Shown: positions 1 through 9,753 of the stretch, one piece after another | Position numbering within the stretch: the first letter of the stretch is position 1 | How the letters are laid out: each line of letters starts with the position of its first letter | Origin: Bacillota bacterium | GTDB taxonomy: Bacteria > Bacillota > Clostridia > Lachnospirales > Anaerotignaceae | Reading direction: 5' to 3' | DNA: 64,000 nt | NCBI GenBank assembly: GCA_021768705.1 | Contig: JAETUG010000004.1 | Span: 52,425 to 116,424, forward strand | Notes under the pieces: generated by a model | Database searches by the model: none | Told to the model about the DNA's origin: nothing | Seen by the model: only the letters and a program-made list of their open reading frames with translations | Translations under genes and position numbers: made by a program

Positions 1-611
1 GCCATTAGGAAAAGCTGATGATAGACCAGACCCGTCAAGCCCAGCCCCAGATACATCAAATAGCTGAACTGGGGATTGAACCAGGGGCGCAGCACGGAAG
101 AAACGGGCATGACCTGGGCCATCCCCTCGTCAACACTACTGCCGGAAGCTACATAGCTTTTCACGGCAATCTCGGTAGAAATGGTCTTAACTACCTGCAT
201 GACAGAAACGATAGCACTATTGCCCACCAGATTGTTGGCACTGTTTACGCCAACCAATACCTCTGCCTGCTGTCCCAGCTGCAATGCTCTGGTATAATTT
301 TCAGGAATGACGATGATGCCTTCCACCTCCCCGGCCTCCAGCATCCGTTTTGCCTCCTCCGTATCCTGCAAAACCGCCGTTACATCGAAACGGTCAGATT
401 CATCGAAGGCACGGATCAATTCTCTGGTCTTTGCCGAGGAAGCAGTATCCACCGCCGCCAGAGGAATGTGGTTGACGATGCCGTTCTGAAAAGCACCACA
501 GACCACGATATTCAATAACAACGGGGCAATCAGAAACATGAACAGCCCCCTGGGGTCTTTCAAGAGACGTATCAGCTCTCGCCAGAACCCTTTGAAAAAT
601 GTCAGGATCAT
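1..611 (-). CDS. ABC-2 type transporter permease (partial, runs off window start)
   Basis: Reverse-strand translation MILTFFKGFWRELIRLLKDPRGLFMFLIAPLLLNIVVCGAFQNGIV...; the start overlaps the stop of the HlyD gene (ATGA). Confidence 0.85.
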   Translation of the reverse strand, partial: MILTFFKGFWRELIRLLKDPRGLFMFLIAPLLLNIVVCGAFQNGIVNHIPLAAVDTASSAKTRELIRAFDESDRFDVTAVLQDTEEAKRMLEAGEVEGIIVIPENYTRALQLGQQAEVLVGVNSANNLVGNSAIVSVMQVVKTISTEIAVKSYVASGSSVDEGMAQVMPVSSVLRPWFNPQFSYLMYLGLGLTGLVYHQLFLM

Positions 612-1630
612 TGCGCCTCACCCACTTTATCCAGGTCTACGCGCACCAGCATACCAGGGTAAAGCATCACGTCATCTTCCCCGGAAAGGGCGATCTTCAC
701 TGCGTATGTAACCACATCCTGATCGTTCAGCTCATTGGTAGATTTTTTAACGGCAAAATCAGGATTTTTGCTGATATTGACGATCTTGCCGTGGAAAACC
801 GTGTCGGGGTAAGCCTTACTGGTCAGGGGAATTTCCTGACCGATCCGCAGCTTGCCGATCTCATATTCATCCACATTTGCCATGATCCAACGGTCACCGT
901 AATCTGTCAAAGTTACGATCGTAGTCCCTGTGCCGATCAGTTCCCCTACGGAAGAGGAGATCATGGTAACCGTACCGTTGCAGGGTGCATACTGGGAAGT
1001 CTGGCTCAGGTTCAAATTCACCTCTGCCAAAACGCCCTTGGCTGCCTGCAGTTGTCCTGTTGCCGCTCCATATTGTCCTGTTGCCGCTTCATACTGCCCT
1101 TGGGCTGCCTGCTGCTGAGAAAGTGCCGCCTGTGCATCCAGCTTTGCTGCCTCCAACTGGGTTGCCAGCTTATCCATGTTATCCTCAGATACGGCGTCCA
1201 TGGCATACAATTCCTGATATTTTGCATATTCTGTTTCCAAAAGCTGCACATTAGCATTTGCCTTATCCACTACGGCTGCCGCTGCCTCCACGGCATTCTT
1301 TGCAGCCTGCACCTGTCCTGCCGCTGCTTCCACCTGCCCTGCTGCCGCCTGGGCCGTTGCAGAAGCCTGAGTCTGTTTCACCTGTACGTCCCGCTGGTCT
1401 GTAGAGAACAGCAGATCGCCTTCCTTGATCTCCTGCCCTTCCTCAATGGGGATATCCGTCAGATAGCCGGGAATCTTCGCACGAACGTAAACCTCTTTAC
1501 ATTCTACCGTACCTGTCACAAAATTCCCCTGTTCCGCCTGTTCTGTGTCTTCCGCCTGGGTGCCACAGCCGCTAAAGGCACAGCAGCCTGCCAACAATAC
1601 TGCTAAAACTGTCTTTTTTCCGTTCCGCAT
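608..1630 (-). CDS. HlyD/EmrA-family membrane fusion (efflux periplasmic adaptor-like) lipoprotein
   Basis: N-terminal lipobox (LLAGCCAFSGC), Ala/Gln-rich coiled coil, barrel-sandwich sequence; operonic with the ABC permease. Confidence 0.88.
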   Translation of the reverse strand: MRNGKKTVLAVLLAGCCAFSGCGTQAEDTEQAEQGNFVTGTVECKEVYVRAKIPGYLTDIPIEEGQEIKEGDLLFSTDQRDVQVKQTQASATAQAAAGQVEAAAGQVQAAKNAVEAAAAVVDKANANVQLLETEYAKYQELYAMDAVSEDNMDKLATQLEAAKLDAQAALSQQQAAQGQYEAATGQYGAATGQLQAAKGVLAEVNLNLSQTSQYAPCNGTVTMISSSVGELIGTGTTIVTLTDYGDRWIMANVDEYEIGKLRIGQEIPLTSKAYPDTVFHGKIVNISKNPDFAVKKSTNELNDQDVVTYAVKIALSGEDDVMLYPGMLVRVDLDKVGEAQ

Positions 1631-1687
1631 CTGTCCTCATACTCCTTTACTGTTTTTCTTGGTTTTTCCTATTTTATATGCCTGTCG

Positions 1688-2269
1688 TTACGATGGAATC
1701 AATATCTGGAAAATAGGACGAACCATTTTCTCCGCCAATTCCATCATTTCTTCTTTGGAAAGCGTCATCCCCTCCATCAGCCATTGCTTCACCATGCCCA
1801 TGGCACCGCAGGCGATAAATTGATGCACATAATCTATTTGGGGTATTTCCGTTTCCAGCCCCATAGAACGGCGCACCTCCATTCCCTTGCGTTTCATGAT
1901 CTCTGTCAGCTTTCCTGCCAAACGATCGCTTCTGGAATTTAACAGCAAGCAACGGCATAGCTGAGGATTCTCTACAATATAATCGCAAATATGCCCGATC
2001 ACGGGATATTCCCAATCTTCATCCGGTCGGATCTCCATCCGATCCACCATCTGAGCGAATTTTTCCACTACCTCATTTTCCATCTCATCCAATAATCCAA
2101 ATACATTATTATAATGGAGATAAAATGTGGCACGGTTCAGATCCGCCTTGGAGGTAATATCCTTCGCCGTGATATCGCCGAAGGGTTTTTCATCCATCAA
2201 TGCGATCAGCGCATCCCGCATCAATCCCTTCGTCCGCTTCACTCTGCGATCCTGCTTTTCTGAAATCAT
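1688..2269 (-). CDS. TetR/AcrR family transcriptional regulator
   Basis: N-terminal HTH (RVKRTKGLMRDALIALMDEKPFGDITAKDITSKADLNRATFYLHYNN); upstream of the efflux genes; start chosen at MISEKQD. Confidence 0.88.
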   Translation of the reverse strand: MISEKQDRRVKRTKGLMRDALIALMDEKPFGDITAKDITSKADLNRATFYLHYNNVFGLLDEMENEVVEKFAQMVDRMEIRPDEDWEYPVIGHICDYIVENPQLCRCLLLNSRSDRLAGKLTEIMKRKGMEVRRSMGLETEIPQIDYVHQFIACGAMGMVKQWLMEGMTLSKEEMMELAEKMVRPIFQILIPS

Positions 2270-2532
2270 ATTCCGCCTCCTTTTCCAATTTCTCTCACCT
2301 TTTTGCTGTATCATACCACACCCACAAAAGATAATCAACAATTTTCGTTAAATAGAATATTTTTGACTAATTCGCCGTGTTTCTCTATGTATACAATGGA
2401 CAAAAAACATTTTTGTGTGTATCACAAAGACATCTGTCCGTCATTTTTACCAGTCCTTTTCGTTATTTTTCTATCAAAATTTGCTTGTTCTGCCAAAATA
2501 TAAGGTGGGACAAAAAAAATCCCATTTTTTAG

Positions 2533-2560
2533 TTGACTGAAATTTCTAAAGTGCTATAAT
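2533..2560 (+). promoter_or_regulatory. Probable sigma-A promoter for the serC operon
   Basis: TTGACT - 16 bp - TATAAT about 70 bp upstream of serC. Confidence 0.7.
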
Positions 2561-2628
2561 TTCCCTATCGGCAATGTCCGCATTGGGCGGTCATGTGTCT
2601 GCCAATAAATACCTAAGGAGGCTTATCT

Positions 2629-3714
2629 ATGGAAAAAAGAGTATACAACTTCTCAGCAGGTCCTTCCATGCTGCCCTTGGAAGTTCTGGAACAAGCACAG
2701 CGCGAGCTGGTCTGTTACCCTTCAGCGGGCATGTCAGTCATGGAGATGAGCCACCGTTCAAAAGTTTTCGAATCTATTTTGGAAAAAGCGAAGGCTGATC
2801 TCAAAGAATTGATGCATATCCCCGATAACTATAAAATCTTGTTCCTGCAGGGCGGCGGCTCAACACAGTTCGCCATGATCCCCATGAACCTGATGAACAA
2901 AAACAACAAGGCGGATTATGTGATCACAGGCCAATGGGCGAAAAAAGCGGCAGAAGAAGCAAAACGTTACGGCAAAGTCAACATCGTTGCTTCCTCAGCA
3001 GACTCAACCTTCGACCATATCCCTGAACTGGACAAATCTAAATTCGACCCCGAAGCGGATTATTTCTATATCACACTAAACAACACCATTTACGGCACAC
3101 GCTGGACGGAACTGCCCGATACAGGCAATGTGCCTCTGGTGGGCGATATGTCCTCTTCCATCCTCTCTCAGGAGATCGATATTACCAAATTCGGCCTGCT
3201 GTTCGCAGGGGCACAGAAAAATCTGGGTCCTGCCGGCGTAACAGTGGTCATCGTGAGAGAAGACCTGTTGGGCAACGCCATGGATTTCACACCGACCATG
3301 CTGCGTTATGATATCCACGCAGAAAATAATTCCCTTTACAACACACCCCCTACCTATGGCATCTACTTTATGGGTCTGGTATTCGATTGGGTGAAGAGAC
3401 AGGGCGGCATTGAGGCTCTGCAGAAGATCAATGAACATAAGGCTGGCATCCTCTATGATTTCTTAGACCAGTCTAAGCTGTTCAAAGGTACTGTTGTAAA
3501 GAAAGACCGTTCCCTGATGAATGCGCCCTTTGTTCTGCCTACGGAAGAGCTGAACGCCAAATTCATCCAGGAAGCCAAAGCCCAGGGCTTTGAAAACCTG
3601 AAAGGTCACCGCACTGTCGGCGGCATGCGCGCTAGTATGTATAACGCAATGCCCGTGGAAGGCGTGGAAAAATTAGTGGAATTCATGAAGAAATTCGAGA
3701 TGGAAAATAAATGA
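2629..3714 (+). CDS. serC: Phosphoserine aminotransferase
   Basis: VYNFSAGPSMLPLEVLEQAQREL, PLP-Lys region AGAQKNLGPAGVTVVIVRE, C-terminal GHRTVGGMRASMYNAMP. Confidence 0.97.
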   Translation: MEKRVYNFSAGPSMLPLEVLEQAQRELVCYPSAGMSVMEMSHRSKVFESILEKAKADLKELMHIPDNYKILFLQGGGSTQFAMIPMNLMNKNNKADYVITGQWAKKAAEEAKRYGKVNIVASSADSTFDHIPELDKSKFDPEADYFYITLNNTIYGTRWTELPDTGNVPLVGDMSSSILSQEIDITKFGLLFAGAQKNLGPAGVTVVIVREDLLGNAMDFTPTMLRYDIHAENNSLYNTPPTYGIYFMGLVFDWVKRQGGIEALQKINEHKAGILYDFLDQSKLFKGTVVKKDRSLMNAPFVLPTEELNAKFIQEAKAQGFENLKGHRTVGGMRASMYNAMPVEGVEKLVEFMKKFEMENK

Positions 3715-3717
3715 TTT

Positions 3718-3746
3718 CGAAAGGGTCGTGAAAACGACCCTTTTCT
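3718..3746 (+). terminator. Hairpin AAAGGGTCGTgaaaACGACCCTTTT between serC and serA
   Basis: Perfect inverted repeat followed by T-run. Confidence 0.7.
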
Positions 3747-3800
3747 TGTATCAAAAACTTTTCGCGCATATATTAGAATAGAAAAAGGAGAATAGATCAT

Positions 3801-4976
3801 ATGTATACCATTCGTACTCTGAACAACATCGCTGAAACAGGACTGGCAAAACTGCCTGAAAACAAATTCGTTGTAGACAACAACGCTGAAGACCCCGAAG
3901 GCATTATCCTGCGCAGCTTCGATATGCACAAAATGGAACTGAACAAAGGTCTGCTGGCGGTTGCCCGGGCCGGCGCAGGCACCAACAATATCCCCATCGA
4001 CCGCTGCACAGAAATGGGCGTGCCTGTATTCAACACCCCCGGTGCCAATGCCAATGCCGTAAAGGAACTGGTGCTGGCTGCCCTGTTCGCATCCTCCAGA
4101 CGGATCATCGCCGGTGCAAACTGGGTACAGACCCTGAAGGACAGCGGTGAAGACGTAGAAAAAGCCGTGGAAGCAGGCAAAAAGAAATACACAGGCCCCG
4201 AGATTGCCGGAAAGACATTGGGCGTCATCGGTCTGGGTGCCATCGGCGTGCAGGTTGCCAATGCAGCCTTGGATCTGGGCATGAACGTTATCGGCTACGA
4301 TCCCTTCCTGTCTCTGGAAAGCGCATGGCATCTGTCCCCTGCCGTGGAACATGAAGAATCCATGGAAGAGCTGGTTTCCAAGAGTGATTACATCACATTG
4401 CATATTCCTCTGAACGACAAAACAAGAAATACCTTTGATGAAAAGCTGTTCTCCGTAACAAAACCCGGCGCCCGCCTGCTGAATTTTGCCCGGGGCGGTC
4501 TGGTAGACAATAACGCACTGAAAAAAGCCATTGCAGACGGTATCATCGCCCGCTATATGACAGACTTCCCCAGCGAAGACCTGTTGGGCGACCCTTGGAA
4601 CATCATCGTGACCCCCCACCTGGGTGCTTCCACCCCCGAAAGCGAAGAAAACTGCGCCATCATGGCGGCACAGGAGATCAGAGAATATCTGATTTACGGC
4701 AATATCAAAAATTCTGTAAACTTCCCCAACTGCGTGGTGCCCTACAACGGCAAGCCCCGTATTGCAATTTCCCATAAAAACATCGTCAACATGATCGGTC
4801 AGCTGGGTGCTGTTTTCACCAAATATCATGTCAATATCGATAAACTGGTAAACAACTCCAAAGGCGACCTTGCATATAACATTGTTGTATGCGATAATTT
4901 ACCTGAGAATGTGCAGGATATGATCGATGACCTGTATGCCATCAATACTGTTATTAAAGTACGCATTTTAGAATAA
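3801..4976 (+). CDS. serA: D-3-phosphoglycerate dehydrogenase with C-terminal ACT-like region
   Basis: NAD-binding GKTLGVIGLGAIGVQVANAA, TPHLGASTPESEENCA, C-terminal ACT-like sequence. Confidence 0.95.
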   Translation: MYTIRTLNNIAETGLAKLPENKFVVDNNAEDPEGIILRSFDMHKMELNKGLLAVARAGAGTNNIPIDRCTEMGVPVFNTPGANANAVKELVLAALFASSRRIIAGANWVQTLKDSGEDVEKAVEAGKKKYTGPEIAGKTLGVIGLGAIGVQVANAALDLGMNVIGYDPFLSLESAWHLSPAVEHEESMEELVSKSDYITLHIPLNDKTRNTFDEKLFSVTKPGARLLNFARGGLVDNNALKKAIADGIIARYMTDFPSEDLLGDPWNIIVTPHLGASTPESEENCAIMAAQEIREYLIYGNIKNSVNFPNCVVPYNGKPRIAISHKNIVNMIGQLGAVFTKYHVNIDKLVNNSKGDLAYNIVVCDNLPENVQDMIDDLYAINTVIKVRILE

Positions 4977-5003
4977 GCTTTTGAAAAAAAGGAGGAAACC
5001 TCT

Positions 5004-6251
5004 ATGGCAACCATCAGACCTTTTATGGCCATCCGCCCTGCGGCAAATTACGCAAAAGACGTGGCGGCACTGCCCTATGATGTAATGAACAGCGAAGAAG
5101 CAAGAGAAATGGTGAAGGACAAACCCTGGTCCTTCCTCCATGTAGATAAGGCAGAGGTAGACCTGCCCGTGGGCACAGATATTTACAGCCCAGAGGTCTA
5201 CGCAAAGGCAAAAGAAAATCTGGACAACATGGTGGCAAACGGTGTAATGGGTCAAGATTTACTGCCGAATCTGTACATCTACCGCCTGACGATGAACGGC
5301 AAAAGCCAGACCGGTCTGGTCTGCTGTACTTCTGTAGATGAATATATTGACGGCACCATCAAAAAACACGAGCTGACCCGTGCAGACAAAGAAGCAGACC
5401 GCATCCGCCATGTGGATACCCTGAACGCCAACACAGGCCCGATTTTCTTGGCTTATAAAGAAAACCCTGATGCCAAAGCCATCATCGATGGCTGGACAGC
5501 TTCCGTTGCGCCTGTCTACGATTTTGTTTCCGAAGACGGCATCGGTCATACTGTTTGGGTCATCGACAGCGATACAGAAATCGGTATGTTGGTGCAGTCC
5601 TTCCAAAATGTTAAAAATCTCTATATTGCCGATGGTCACCATAGAAACGCTTCCGCCGTCAAAGTAGCCCTGAAGCGCAGAGAGGCAAAGCCTGATTACA
5701 CCGGTGAGGAAGAATTCAACTATTATCTGTCCGTGCTTTTTGCAGCAGATGATCTGTATATCATGGACTACAACCGTGTAGTCAAAGACCTGAATGGTTA
5801 TGATGCCGTTGGCTTCTTAGAAGAAATCGGCAAGAAATTTATCGTAGAGCCTTATAACGGCGATGATCCCTACAAACCGGAAGAAATCCACACCTTCGGG
5901 CTGTATCTGGAGGGCAAATGGTTCAAGATGACAGCGAAGGAGGAGATCATCACTGATGACCCTGTGCTGGGCTTAGACGTTTCCATCCTGCAGAAGGAAC
6001 TGCTGGAGCCTGTTCTTGCCATTGGCGACCCCAGAACGGATAAGCGCATCGATTTTGTCGGCGGCATCCGTGGGCTGGAGGAATTGGAACGCAGAGTAGA
6101 CAGCGGCGAAATGAAACTGGCCTTCTCCATGTTCCCCACTTCCATGGCGGAACTGATGGATGTGGCGGATGAAGGGATGACCATGCCGCCCAAGTCCACA
6201 TGGTTTGAGCCCAAACTAAGAAGCGGATTATTCATCCACGACTTAGGTTGA
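5004..6251 (+). CDS. DUF1015 family protein (ParB/sulfiredoxin-like fold by family knowledge)
   Basis: IRPFMAIRPAANYAKDVAALPYDVMNSEEAREM and ADGHHRNASAVKVA motifs; directly downstream of serA. Confidence 0.9.
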   Translation: MATIRPFMAIRPAANYAKDVAALPYDVMNSEEAREMVKDKPWSFLHVDKAEVDLPVGTDIYSPEVYAKAKENLDNMVANGVMGQDLLPNLYIYRLTMNGKSQTGLVCCTSVDEYIDGTIKKHELTRADKEADRIRHVDTLNANTGPIFLAYKENPDAKAIIDGWTASVAPVYDFVSEDGIGHTVWVIDSDTEIGMLVQSFQNVKNLYIADGHHRNASAVKVALKRREAKPDYTGEEEFNYYLSVLFAADDLYIMDYNRVVKDLNGYDAVGFLEEIGKKFIVEPYNGDDPYKPEEIHTFGLYLEGKWFKMTAKEEIITDDPVLGLDVSILQKELLEPVLAIGDPRTDKRIDFVGGIRGLEELERRVDSGEMKLAFSMFPTSMAELMDVADEGMTMPPKSTWFEPKLRSGLFIHDLG

Positions 6252-6324
6252 TTTGCCACAAAAGACCTTGGGGACGCTGTCCCCAACACCCCTGTAAGGA
6301 GCTCAGCCCCTTGACCCGATACGA

Positions 6325-6361
6325 AAAAAGAGGTTTTCCAAATGGAAAACCTCTTTTTTAA
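6325..6361. terminator. Bidirectional terminator AAAAAAGAGGTTTTCCaaatGGAAAACCTCTTTTTT
   Basis: Perfect stem with flanking A/T runs between convergent genes. Confidence 0.8.
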
Positions 6362-6421
6362 TGAAAGTTTAGGTCCACCCTTTTCAAAGGGTGGCAGGGT
6401 GTGGGACAGCGTCCCACAAAC

Positions 6422-7498
6422 TTAAAGATCAAGCTTCAAGTCGTTTTCTTTGATCCAGCCTGACTTGCGCATGAAATACGCAATCACCCAAGACAGTACC
6501 GCAGGCAGAAGGAAGCATACTAAGCCCATGCCCATCCAGTCCATAGCCGTGATCGCCGTCTTTGCGCCACTGGCAATATCATTCAGCCAGCCTGTATACA
6601 CGCCAATCTGCCCTACCAGACCGCAAGTACCCATACCTGCCGCTACCGCATCGCCGTTCATTTCCATATGGAAGATGCAAGTTGCAATAGGCCCTGTGAT
6701 GGCAGAAGCCAATGTTGGAGGCAACCAGATACGGGGGTTCTTCATGATATTGGGCACCTGCAGCATAGAAGTACCAATGCCCTGTGCCAGCAGACCGCCC
6801 CATTTGTTTTCTTTGAAACTCATTACAGCAAAGCCTACCATCTGGGCACAGCAGCCTGCTACAGCCGCACCGCCTGCCAAACCGGTCAGTCCCAGTGCCG
6901 CACAGATCGCCGCACTGCTGATAGGCAGGGTCAGTGCCAGCCCCACGATAACGGAAACAACGATGCCCATAAAGAAAGGCTGCAATTCTGTTGCCCATTT
7001 GATGGCATTGCCCACGGCACTTGCCGCCGCACCGATGGAAGGCGCCCACCACATGGAAAGCAGCACGCCCACGCAAATGGTAACAGAAGGTGTCACGATA
7101 ATATCCACTTTTGTTTCTTTGGAAACCAGCTTACCAAATTCCGCCGCAAAGATGGTCACAACAAGTACTGCCAAAGGACCACCGGCACCGCCCAACTGAT
7201 TGGCTGCACCGCCCACGGCGATCAGGGAAAACAGTACCAACGGGGGACATTTCAAGGCGTACCCAATGGCTACTGCCATAGCAGGGCCTGTCCCACCCTG
7301 GGCAAACGCGCCGATCTCTACCAAAGTTTCAATGCCGAGCTGCTGTCCCAGTGTTTTCAAAATAGTGCCGATGAGCAAAGATGCGAAAAGCCCCTGCGCC
7401 ATAGCACCTAATGCGTCAATGCCGTATCGTTTTGCTGAAAAAACGATATCTTTTTTTGCTAAAAAGGCTTTAAAGCCTTTTTGGTTTGTATTTTCCAT
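6422..7498 (-). CDS. PTS sugar transporter subunit IIC-like membrane protein
   Basis: Multi-TM protein with GTGPAMAVAIGYALKCPP...GGAANQLGGAGGP resembling the PTS_EIIC_2 family. Confidence 0.75.
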   Translation of the reverse strand: MENTNQKGFKAFLAKKDIVFSAKRYGIDALGAMAQGLFASLLIGTILKTLGQQLGIETLVEIGAFAQGGTGPAMAVAIGYALKCPPLVLFSLIAVGGAANQLGGAGGPLAVLVVTIFAAEFGKLVSKETKVDIIVTPSVTICVGVLLSMWWAPSIGAAASAVGNAIKWATELQPFFMGIVVSVIVGLALTLPISSAAICAALGLTGLAGGAAVAGCCAQMVGFAVMSFKENKWGGLLAQGIGTSMLQVPNIMKNPRIWLPPTLASAITGPIATCIFHMEMNGDAVAAGMGTCGLVGQIGVYTGWLNDIASGAKTAITAMDWMGMGLVCFLLPAVLSWVIAYFMRKSGWIKENDLKLDL

Positions 7499-7664
7499 TT
7501 TTTACTCCTTTACCATAATACCTTTACAGATGACAAGACATTATTTTTATTATATGATATCCCTTCCATAAAGTCAATCAAACCTTTTTTCGAAAAAATA
7601 AATCTTTCCGGCAGGATAAACCGTTCTTTTCGGCTCATACTAACCATATCAAAGGAGGGATAAC

Positions 7665-7835
7665 ATGAACAAATTTACCACAGGCATACTCATTGGCGGT
7701 GCCATGACTATGGCAGGCATCGGCTATATGATGAAAGACAAAAGAACCTATCAGAAGGTTGCAAAAAAAGGGAAAAAGATGGTAGCAAAGGCGGAGGAAG
7801 CCATTGATGATATGATGGACAGCATGATGCCTTGA
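7665..7835 (+). CDS. Small YtxH-like membrane protein (56 aa)
   Basis: Not in ORF track; RBS AAAGGAGGG then MNKFTTGILIGGAMTMAGIGYMMKDKRTYQKVAKKGKKMVAKAEEAIDDMMDSMMP. Confidence 0.7.
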   Translation: MNKFTTGILIGGAMTMAGIGYMMKDKRTYQKVAKKGKKMVAKAEEAIDDMMDSMMP

Positions 7836-8122
7836 TGATCCAAAAACATCTGTAAATCTCCATGAAAAAAAGAGAATTGACAAACCATGCAAATTCGTTT
7901 GTCTCTTCTCTTTTTTTACTGCTTTTTCTACTTGTTACAATTTAAAAAGGGGGAGGGTATATTATGTTTACAAAAGGTGGTCCGTTCCTTTTGATATTCT
8001 TATCCTATCATATCTTTTTGAATGACATTTGTACAAAAACAGACGATTTTTTTAAGAAATCCTGAATAATTTATGAACATAAGAAAAGGAACGGATTTTT
8101 TCTCCGTTCCTTCGTTCTTTTT

Positions 8123-9571
8123 TTATTTACTCAGCAGTTCGATGCCTTTTTTGATTCTTCTGATCGATTCTTCTTTTCCCAGAATATCTGCCAGTTCCAT
8201 AGCACCGCCGGGGGATGTAGGTTCACCGGAAAGGGCTGTTCTGACAGGCCACAGCAACTGACCGTTCTTGATGCCCAGTTCACCAACCAGAGCCATCAGG
8301 CTGTCATGGATGGCGGTTTCGTTCCAATCAGGCAGGTTTTCCAGTACAGGCAGAGCCGCCTGCAGGGATGCCAGTGCGATCTCATCGTTTGTTTTCATTT
8401 TCTTATGGGTATACAGTTCTGTGCCATATGCAGGCAGTTCCTTGAAGAAGGCAACCAGACGAGGGATGTCGTTCAGTGTTTCCAGACGTTTCTGCAGCAG
8501 AGCAGCGATCTTTTTCAGATCAAGGTCTGTACCGGTCAGAGCTTCTTCCAGCTTGGGTCTTGCCAATTCGAAATATCGATCGAAATCCATAGCCTTCAGG
8601 TATTCGCTGTTCATCCATGTCAGCTTCTTAATATCGAAGATGGAAGGAGATTTGCTTAAGCCTGCGATATCGAATTTTTCTTCCAGTTCCTTCAGGGAGA
8701 AGATTTCAGTGTTATCGGAAGGGCTCCAACCCAGCAAAGCGATATAGTTTACGATCGCTTCTACAACATAGCCTTCGTTCACCAAATCTTCAAAGGATTT
8801 ATCGCCATGACGTTTGGACAGTTTATGGTGTGCATCCCTCATAACCGCAGGCAGATGCACATATACGGGAGGTTCCCAGCCAAATGCCTTGTACAGCAGG
8901 TTATATTTGGGTGTGGAGGACAGATATTCGCTGCCACGGACAACATGGGTAATATTCATCAGGTGGTCATCCACAACATTTGCAAAGTTATAAGTGGGGA
9001 AACCATCGGCTTTCATCAGGATCTGGTCATCCAGTTCCGCATTGTCTACGGTAATATCGCCATAAACAACATCGCTGAAGGAGGTTGTCCCTGTATCAGG
9101 CATTTTCTGGCGGATAACGAAAGGCTCGCCGGCATCCAGTTTTGCCTGCACTTCTTCCTTAGACAGACCCAGACAATGACGGTCATATTTTGCGAAAGCA
9201 GCACCCTCTGCGTTGCTTTCCTTCAGGCTTTCCAGTCTTTCCTTGGTACAGAAGCAATAGTAGGCTTCGCCCTTTTCCACCAGTTCCAGAGCATATTTCA
9301 TATACATGCCCATACGTTCGCTCTGCACATAGGGACCATACTCGCCGCCCACATCGGGGCCTTCATCATGCTGCAGACCTGTCATTTTCATGGTTTTATA
9401 GATGACATCTACAGAGCCTTCCACCAGACGGCCCTGGTCTGTATCTTCGATACGCAGGATGAATTTCCCACCCTGAGATTTTGCGATCAGATATTCATAA
9501 AGAGCGGTACGCAGGTTACCGATATGCATATACCCCGTAGGAGAAGGGGCAAATCTTGTTCTAACTTCCAT
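8123..9571 (-). CDS. gltX: Glutamyl-tRNA synthetase
   Basis: [41 protein letters not shown]. Confidence 0.97.
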   Translation of the reverse strand: MEVRTRFAPSPTGYMHIGNLRTALYEYLIAKSQGGKFILRIEDTDQGRLVEGSVDVIYKTMKMTGLQHDEGPDVGGEYGPYVQSERMGMYMKYALELVEKGEAYYCFCTKERLESLKESNAEGAAFAKYDRHCLGLSKEEVQAKLDAGEPFVIRQKMPDTGTTSFSDVVYGDITVDNAELDDQILMKADGFPTYNFANVVDDHLMNITHVVRGSEYLSSTPKYNLLYKAFGWEPPVYVHLPAVMRDAHHKLSKRHGDKSFEDLVNEGYVVEAIVNYIALLGWSPSDNTEIFSLKELEEKFDIAGLSKSPSIFDIKKLTWMNSEYLKAMDFDRYFELARPKLEEALTGTDLDLKKIAALLQKRLETLNDIPRLVAFFKELPAYGTELYTHKKMKTNDEIALASLQAALPVLENLPDWNETAIHDSLMALVGELGIKNGQLLWPVRTALSGEPTSPGGAMELADILGKEESIRRIKKGIELLSK

Positions 9572-9753
9572 TGTTTTTCTTCCTTTCTGAAAATAGTCGG
9601 ATGTTCCTTAGAATAGTTTATACGCAAATCCCCTTTGTGTAAAGGAAAAAGCAAAGAAAATCTTAAGAATCTTCCTGTTCTCTTGCGAGAAAAATCCTTT
9701 TTATGTTATACTCCTTCATAATAAAGGAAACCATTCTATGAGGAGTTGATCTC

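Noticed and set aside
3606-4829. 407-aa minus-strand ORF opposite serA
   Set aside because: Overlaps confident serC and serA on the other strand; no domain features.
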